From assembly GCF_014283215.1 (NCBI RefSeq), contig NZ_JACOMF010000035.1, forward strand, positions 1 through 53,477: a stretch of 53,477 bases of DNA, given 5' to 3'. A program made the translations under genes and the position numbers. Positions 49,547 through 53,477 of this stretch are shown here, one piece after another. The DNA comes from Siccirubricoccus deserti. GTDB taxonomy: Bacteria; Pseudomonadota; Alphaproteobacteria; Acetobacterales; Acetobacteraceae. The notes below the pieces were generated by a model, which saw nothing but the letters and a program-made list of their open reading frames with translations, was not told the origin of the DNA and made no database searches. Positions within the stretch are counted from its first letter, which is position 1. Each line of letters opens with the position of its first letter.

Positions 49547-50368
49547 CTACCGCCCCTGGAACACCGGCTTGCGCTTCTCCTTGAAGGCGCGCAGCCCTTC
49601 CTTGATGTCCTCGCTGTCCTTGGCGCGCCGGATGCGCTCCTTCAGCGCCGGCACGTCCAGCGCCTGGTGGCCGATCTCGTTGATCGCCCGCTTGGCGCCC
49701 TGCACCGCCAGCGGCGCCAGCTCGCCGAGCCGCGCGGCGATGGCGTCGATCCGCGCGTCCAGCGCCTCCGGCGTCACCAGATCGGTCAGGTAGCCGATCC
49801 GCAGCAACTCCTCCGCGCTCTGCTCCTCGGCCAGCATGAAAAGGCGCTTGGCGTTGTTGAAGCCGAGACGGGAGACGTAGCGCCGCAGCCCGCTCTCGTA
49901 GTAGTGCACGCCGATCCGCGCCGCCGGCATGAACATCACCGTCGAGGGCGTGACGCCGACGCGGAAGTCGCAGGCCAGCGCCAGGTCGGTGCTGCCGCCA
50001 TAGACCCCGCCGTGCAGCCGCGCGACGGTCGGGATGGTCAGCATTTCCAGCCGGTTGATCATGTCCTCGAAGGTGGCGCCGGGGGTGTCCTTGATGCCGC
50101 CCGCCGCCGCCTGCTGCGCCATGCTGCCGAGGTGCGCCCCGGCCGAGAAGGCGCGGCCGGTGGAGGCGATGACCAGCACCCGCACCGCCGGGTCGGCCTC
50201 CACCTTGGCCAGGATGCGCATGATCTCGACGATGTCCTCGGGCTGGACCCGGTTCATCACCAGCGGGCGGTTGAGATGCAGCGTGGCGCGGCTGCCTTCC
50301 AGAGCGAGGCTCGGCAGGCTGCCTTCGTCCTTGGTGGTGGCACGGGCGGTGTCAGCGGCAGCGCTCAT
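49547..50368 (-). CDS. Enoyl-CoA hydratase/isomerase family protein
   Basis: A 273-residue crotonase-fold protein. The oxyanion-hole segment is AFSAGAHLGSM and VARLHGGVYGGSTDLALACD. The canonical hydratase glutamates are replaced: GGSTDLA has Asp at the first position and MPAARIG has Ala at the second. The start at 50368 is where homology begins. It is divergent from the HMGL-like operon, with which it shares a 138-nt promoter region, and probably acts in the same pathway on a branched or unusual acyl-CoA. Confidence 0.87.
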   Translation of the reverse strand: MSAAADTARATTKDEGSLPSLALEGSRATLHLNRPLVMNRVQPEDIVEIMRILAKVEADPAVRVLVIASTGRAFSAGAHLGSMAQQAAAGGIKDTPGATFEDMINRLEMLTIPTVARLHGGVYGGSTDLALACDFRVGVTPSTVMFMPAARIGVHYYESGLRRYVSRLGFNNAKRLFMLAEEQSAEELLRIGYLTDLVTPEALDARIDAIAARLGELAPLAVQGAKRAINEIGHQALDVPALKERIRRAKDSEDIKEGLRAFKEKRKPVFQGR

Positions 50369-50506
50369 GGTTCGGTTCCTCCGGTCGGGAGGGTTGTGCC
50401 GGGGGATGCCGGCTTCGGCAACTGGTCCCGGGCAACCGTCTGGCGTCCGGCCGCCGGCGGGGGCACCATGGCAGCCGAAACCACGCAGCAGAGGGGAGGG
50501 GGAGCC

Positions 50507-51466
50507 ATGGCCGACCTGCCGAAGTCCGTCGACATCTTCGAGGAAGGCCCGCGCGAGGGCTTTCAGATCGAACCTGGGCCGATCCCGGCCGCCGACAAGA
50601 TCGCGCTGGTCGAGGCGCTGGCCGAGACCGGCCTCCGCCACATCCAGATCTGCTCCTTCGTCAACACGAGGCTGGTGCCCGGCTGGGCGGATGCCGAGGC
50701 GGTGGCGGCCGGCTTCCGGCCGAAGGATGGCGTCCACTACACCGCGCTCTGGTTCAACGAGAACGGGCTGAACCGGGCGCTGGCCTTCCGCGACCGGCTG
50801 ACCCTCGGCGGCTCGATCTCGCTGGCGGCCTCGAACGCCTTCTCGATCAAGAACCTCAACCGCGGCCATGCCGAGAACCTTGAGGCGATGCGCAAGCAGA
50901 CCGCGGTGCACCGGAAGAACGGCATCGCGGTGACGCGGGTCGGGGTCATGGCCGCCTTCGGCTGCAACTACCAGGGCGATATCACGCCGGCCCAGGTGGT
51001 GCAGACCGTCGCCGACGGGCTGGCGGTTGCCGCCGAGGCAGGCGAGACCGTCACCGACGTCTCGCTGGCCGACACCATGGGCTGGGCGACGCCGATCCGC
51101 ATCGAGCGCGGTGTCGGCGCGGTGCGGGAACGCTGGCCGCAGCTGCGCATCGGCCTGCACCTGCACGACACCCGCGGGCTGGCGGTAGCCAATGCGCATG
51201 CCGGGCTGAAGCTCGGCGTCACCAAATTCGACAGCACCGTGGGCGGCCTCGGCGGCTGCCCCTTCGCCGGGCAGAAGGGCGCCGCGGGCAATATCTGCAC
51301 CGAGGAGCTGGCCCTGCTCTGCGAGGAGATGGGCATCGCCACCGGCATCGACCTCGACGCGCTGATCGAGGTGGGGCGGCTGGCCGAGCGCATCGTCGGC
51401 CACCAGCTGCCGAGCGAGCTGCTGCGCGCCGGCAGCCTGGATGCCTTCCGGCGAAAGGCGGCGTGA
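50507..51466 (+). CDS. Hydroxymethylglutaryl-CoA lyase-like enzyme (DRE-TIM family)
   Basis: A 319-residue DRE-TIM metallolyase. The opening motif reads EEGPREGFQIE, where HMG-CoA lyases have GPRDGLQ, so the catalytic Asp is Glu here. Metal ligands are present in LHLHDTRG, and the flexible-loop cysteine lies in GLGGCPFAGQKGAAGN. It would cleave an HMG-CoA-like 3-hydroxyacyl-CoA to an acyl-CoA and a ketoacid. A GGGAGGGGGAG site precedes ATG 50507. It is coupled by GTGA to a membrane protein and is in one operon with a CoA-transferase, so its substrate is likely made CoA-linked in situ. Confidence 0.87.
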   Translation: MADLPKSVDIFEEGPREGFQIEPGPIPAADKIALVEALAETGLRHIQICSFVNTRLVPGWADAEAVAAGFRPKDGVHYTALWFNENGLNRALAFRDRLTLGGSISLAASNAFSIKNLNRGHAENLEAMRKQTAVHRKNGIAVTRVGVMAAFGCNYQGDITPAQVVQTVADGLAVAAEAGETVTDVSLADTMGWATPIRIERGVGAVRERWPQLRIGLHLHDTRGLAVANAHAGLKLGVTKFDSTVGGLGGCPFAGQKGAAGNICTEELALLCEEMGIATGIDLDALIEVGRLAERIVGHQLPSELLRAGSLDAFRRKAA

Positions 51467-52113
51467 CGCAACTCGCGCCAGCGCCCGATGTCGGCAGCCT
51501 GGCCGCCGAGGTTCTCCGGCGTGCCAGGATCAAGGTGCCGTTCTGGCGGATACTGACGGGCAAGCGCACGGTCCTCGTCACCACCGCCGTGGTCGTGGTG
51601 GCGCATGCGCTCTACCTCCTTCGGCCGCATGAGCCGGTGGCGGGAGAGGAGGATCCGGTCGCCAGGGTCCTGGCGACCGTCGCCGCCGGCATCGCCTTCG
51701 CCTTCACCTATGTGCAGTGGCACCTCGGGCGCGAGGAGGCCTCCTACGACAAGTACTACGACCGGATGAGGCTCGTGAACGAGCACATCGATGCCGCCGG
51801 TCGGGAATACGCCCGGCTGCGCGAGCTTGCGCCGAAGGAGGAGCCGGCATCCTGGCTGCTCGACCATCACCGCAACATGATCACCTTCGCCGAACTCGAT
51901 AACCTCGAATACGTGCTCGGCAAGCGCCGGCTCAACTACGTCGAGGATGATCTCGTCGAACGTGCGGTCAGGACTTTCAGGGCGCAATGCGCCCAGGCAT
52001 GGTTCTGCGAGAAGGTCCGCTTCTGGACAGTCCAGACCGAGCTCGGCTATCGGCCGCGGACCCGGGCGGCCGCGCGGTTCCTGGCCGGCCTCGACACGGA
52101 GAAGAACGCGTGA
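51463..52113 (+). CDS. Two-TM membrane protein of unknown function inside a catabolic operon
   Basis: A 216-residue protein starting at a GTG that overlaps the lyase stop; its own stop overlaps the CoA-transferase GTG. It has two membrane helices (VLVTTAVVVVAHALYLL, about 37-53; VLATVAAGIAFAFTYVQW, about 68-85). A charged helical domain of about 130 residues follows, with SYDKYYDRMRLVNEHIDAAG, DNLEYVLGKRRLNYVEDDLVERAV and a C-terminal RTRAAARFLAG. I recognise no family. Coupling on both sides says it is made with the enzymes; a membrane anchor or regulator for them is speculation. Confidence 0.75.
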   Translation: MTQLAPAPDVGSLAAEVLRRARIKVPFWRILTGKRTVLVTTAVVVVAHALYLLRPHEPVAGEEDPVARVLATVAAGIAFAFTYVQWHLGREEASYDKYYDRMRLVNEHIDAAGREYARLRELAPKEEPASWLLDHHRNMITFAELDNLEYVLGKRRLNYVEDDLVERAVRTFRAQCAQAWFCEKVRFWTVQTELGYRPRTRAAARFLAGLDTEKNA

Positions 52114-53321
52114 ATCCAAAGCCGCTCGCCGGGATCAAGGTCCTCGAGTTCACCCACACCATCATGGGGCCCTGCGCCGGGCTGGTGCTGGCCGACCTCG
52201 GCGCCGATGTGGTGAAGGTCGAGCCGGCGCCGGCCGGCGACCACACCCGCCGGCTGCCCGGCTTCGCCGCCGGCTTCTTCGCCACCTTCAACCGCAACAA
52301 GCGCAGTCTGGCGCTCGACCTGAAGCGACCGGACGGCCGCGCCGCGGCGCACCGGCTGGTGGCGCAGGCCGATGTGGTGCTGGAGAATTACGGGCCGGGC
52401 ACCATGGAACGCCTCGGCTGCGGCTGGGAGGATCTGCGGAAGGTCAATCCGCGCCTCGTCTATCTGGCGCTGAAGGGCTTCCTCGCCGGCCCCTATGAAC
52501 ACCGGCCGGCGCTGGACGAGGTGGTGCAGTTCCAGTCCGGCCTCGCCTACATGACCGGCCCGCCGGGGCGGCCACTGCGCGCCGGCGCTTCCATCGTCGA
52601 CATCCTCGGCGCGGTGTTCGGCGTGATCGCCGTGCAGGCGGCGCTGCGCGAGCGCGACCGGACCGGAGAGGGGCAGCGCGTCTGCTCCTCGCTCTTCGAG
52701 AGCGCGGTGTTCCTGATGGGCAGCCACATGGCCGGCCTCGCCGCCACCGGCGAGCCGCCGCCGCCAATGCCGGCACGGCGCGGCGCCTGGGGCATCTACG
52801 ATGTGTTCGACACCGCGGGTGCCAAGGGGGAGAGCAATCAGTTGTTCATTGGCGTGACCAGCGACCAGCAATGGGTGCGCTTCACCCAGACCTTCGGGCT
52901 GGAGGCGCTGGCCGCCGACGCGCGAGTTGCCACCAACGCGCTGCGCGCCGGCGCCCGGTCCTGGCTGATCCCGGCGCTGCAGGAGGTGTTCCTGCAATAC
53001 GACCAGGACGAGGTCGCCCGCCGCTGCGAGGCCGCCGGCATTTCCTGGGCGCCGGTCGGCAAGCCGGCCGACCTGTTCGACGACCCGCATCTGGCGGCGA
53101 ATGGCGGGCTGCTGCAGACGGCGATCTCGGCGCTCGGCGGCGGCGCGATGTTCGGGCTGCCGGCCTTGCCGGTGGAATTCGGCGAGGGCAGGAACAGGGC
53201 CGGGCTGGTGCGGCAGCCGCCGAGGATGGGCGAGCATAACGCCGAGGTGTTGGCCGAGGTCGGGTTTGAGGTGAGGGAGATTGCGAGGCTGGCGGAGGCG
53301 GGGGTGATCGTCGGGGGGTGA
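52110..53321 (+). CDS. Class III CoA-transferase (CaiB/BaiF family)
   Basis: A 403-residue formyl-CoA-transferase-like enzyme: GIKVLEFTHTIMGPCAGLVLADLGADVVKVE, NRNKRSLALDLK, VLENYGPGTMERLG and the catalytic aspartate D164 in GASIVDILGAVFG. It moves CoA between carboxylic acids through an aspartyl-CoA anhydride. It starts at GTG 52110 inside the membrane-protein stop. With the lyase and the divergent crotonase it suggests breakdown of a CoA-activated dicarboxylic or 3-hydroxy-3-methyl acid, as in itaconate or citramalate-type routes. Confidence 0.9.
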   Translation: MNPKPLAGIKVLEFTHTIMGPCAGLVLADLGADVVKVEPAPAGDHTRRLPGFAAGFFATFNRNKRSLALDLKRPDGRAAAHRLVAQADVVLENYGPGTMERLGCGWEDLRKVNPRLVYLALKGFLAGPYEHRPALDEVVQFQSGLAYMTGPPGRPLRAGASIVDILGAVFGVIAVQAALRERDRTGEGQRVCSSLFESAVFLMGSHMAGLAATGEPPPPMPARRGAWGIYDVFDTAGAKGESNQLFIGVTSDQQWVRFTQTFGLEALAADARVATNALRAGARSWLIPALQEVFLQYDQDEVARRCEAAGISWAPVGKPADLFDDPHLAANGGLLQTAISALGGGAMFGLPALPVEFGEGRNRAGLVRQPPRMGEHNAEVLAEVGFEVREIARLAEAGVIVGG

Positions 53322-53323
53322 GG

Positions 53324-53340
53324 GGAGGACACTGTCCTCC
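53324..53340. terminator. Palindrome just after the CoA-transferase stop
   Basis: GGAGGACA-C-TGTCCTCC, a perfect inverted repeat 2 nt after the stop codon. It may act as a terminator (no T-run) or be part of the insertion-sequence target or end. Confidence 0.35.
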
Positions 53341-53477
53341 GAACACGAGTGGGAGTGTCAGGAATTCCGTGTTCGGCCGGTCGGTTGAACGACACGGTCA
53401 GGCCAGGGCCTTGGTGAAGCGCTGGCTGAAGATCACGGCGAACTGGGCCTTGGCCATGGCCCACTCCCGAGGCGGCA
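53341..53477 (-). mobile_element. End of an IS256-family insertion sequence (cut by the window)
   Basis: Contains the C-terminus of a transposase, then about 57 nt to the presumed outer end. That outer stretch includes CCGAACAC...GTGTTCGG (53339-53376) and GAGTGTCAGGAATTCCGTGT, which resembles IS256-type terminal inverted repeats. The exact end and target duplication cannot be fixed because the other end lies outside. Confidence 0.55.
53398..53477 (-). CDS. IS256-family transposase, C-terminal end (partial)
   Basis: The last 25 codons before TGA at 53400-53398 read PPREWAMAKAQFAVIFSQRF and a short tail. IS256/mutator transposases end in a similar W...A...FAI.F..R block. Catalytic DDE residues would lie outside the window. 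Confidence 0.6.
   Translation of the reverse strand, partial: PPREWAMAKAQFAVIFSQRFTKALA

Overview
The window is high-GC (third codon positions almost always G or C) bacterial chromosome with alphaproteobacterial gene content. Two orphan Bug/TctC solute receptors, CoA-ligase/crotonase/CoA-transferase catabolic sets, a chromosomal topoisomerase IB and a PhoQ-like kinase suggest an environmental Acetobacteraceae such as the Roseomonas group. That placement is inference, because no rRNA or tRNA is present. Genes are tightly packed, often with ATGA, GTGA or TGATG overlaps.

Layout. (1) 143-5246, minus: a RutA-type pyrimidine monooxygenase followed by a polyamine-type ABC importer (ATPase, two permeases, binding protein). 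(2) 5754-9594, plus: TctC receptor, acyl-CoA ligase, Bcr/CflA exporter. (3) 9702-15011, minus: acyl-CoA ligase with an ECHDC3-like crotonase, an acetyltransferase, a repeat-rich gap, and a DUF35 OB-fold protein paired with a thiolase-like protein that lacks the nucleophilic cysteine. (4) 15080-17941: an idonate/ketogluconate cluster (idnO-like, divergent from a 2-hydroxyacid dehydrogenase broken by one stop codon, and idnD-like). (5) 18035-21950, plus: quinone-oxidoreductase-like enzyme, thioesterase, CoA ligase, TctC receptor. (6) 22143-25205: PepSY-like proteins around a PhoP/PhoQ-like two-component system, with a repeat resembling a response-regulator box in the divergent promoter. (7) 25211-26896, minus: SsuD-like monooxygenase and a small secreted protein.

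(8) 27048-37478, minus: ECF sigma factor, membrane anti-sigma candidate, Metal_resist/Spy-like periplasmic protein, outer-membrane factor, adaptor and two RND pumps. The two intergenic gaps of this block carry the same promoter-like motif, GTGGG-N16-CGTATCA, so the sigma factor probably controls both the sensing genes and the pump genes. (9) 37600-44833, minus: a surface-polysaccharide cluster (priming sugar transferase, flippase, two GT4 and two GT2 glycosyltransferases, DUF218 protein); no polymerase or export protein is visible. (10) 45665-49418, minus: one-component regulator, small HIRAN-like ORF, LhgO-like oxidase, topoisomerase IB. (11) 49547-53321: a crotonase divergent from an HMG-CoA-lyase-like enzyme, a two-TM protein and a class III CoA-transferase, all translationally coupled. 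The right edge enters an IS256-type transposase.

A dispersed repeat of about 133 nt occurs three times. Two copies end exactly at stop codons. The most interesting signals are this repeat, the shared sigma-factor motif, the RutA-ABC operon, the cysteine-less thiolase/OB-fold pair, and the membrane protein inside the HMGL/CoA-transferase operon.
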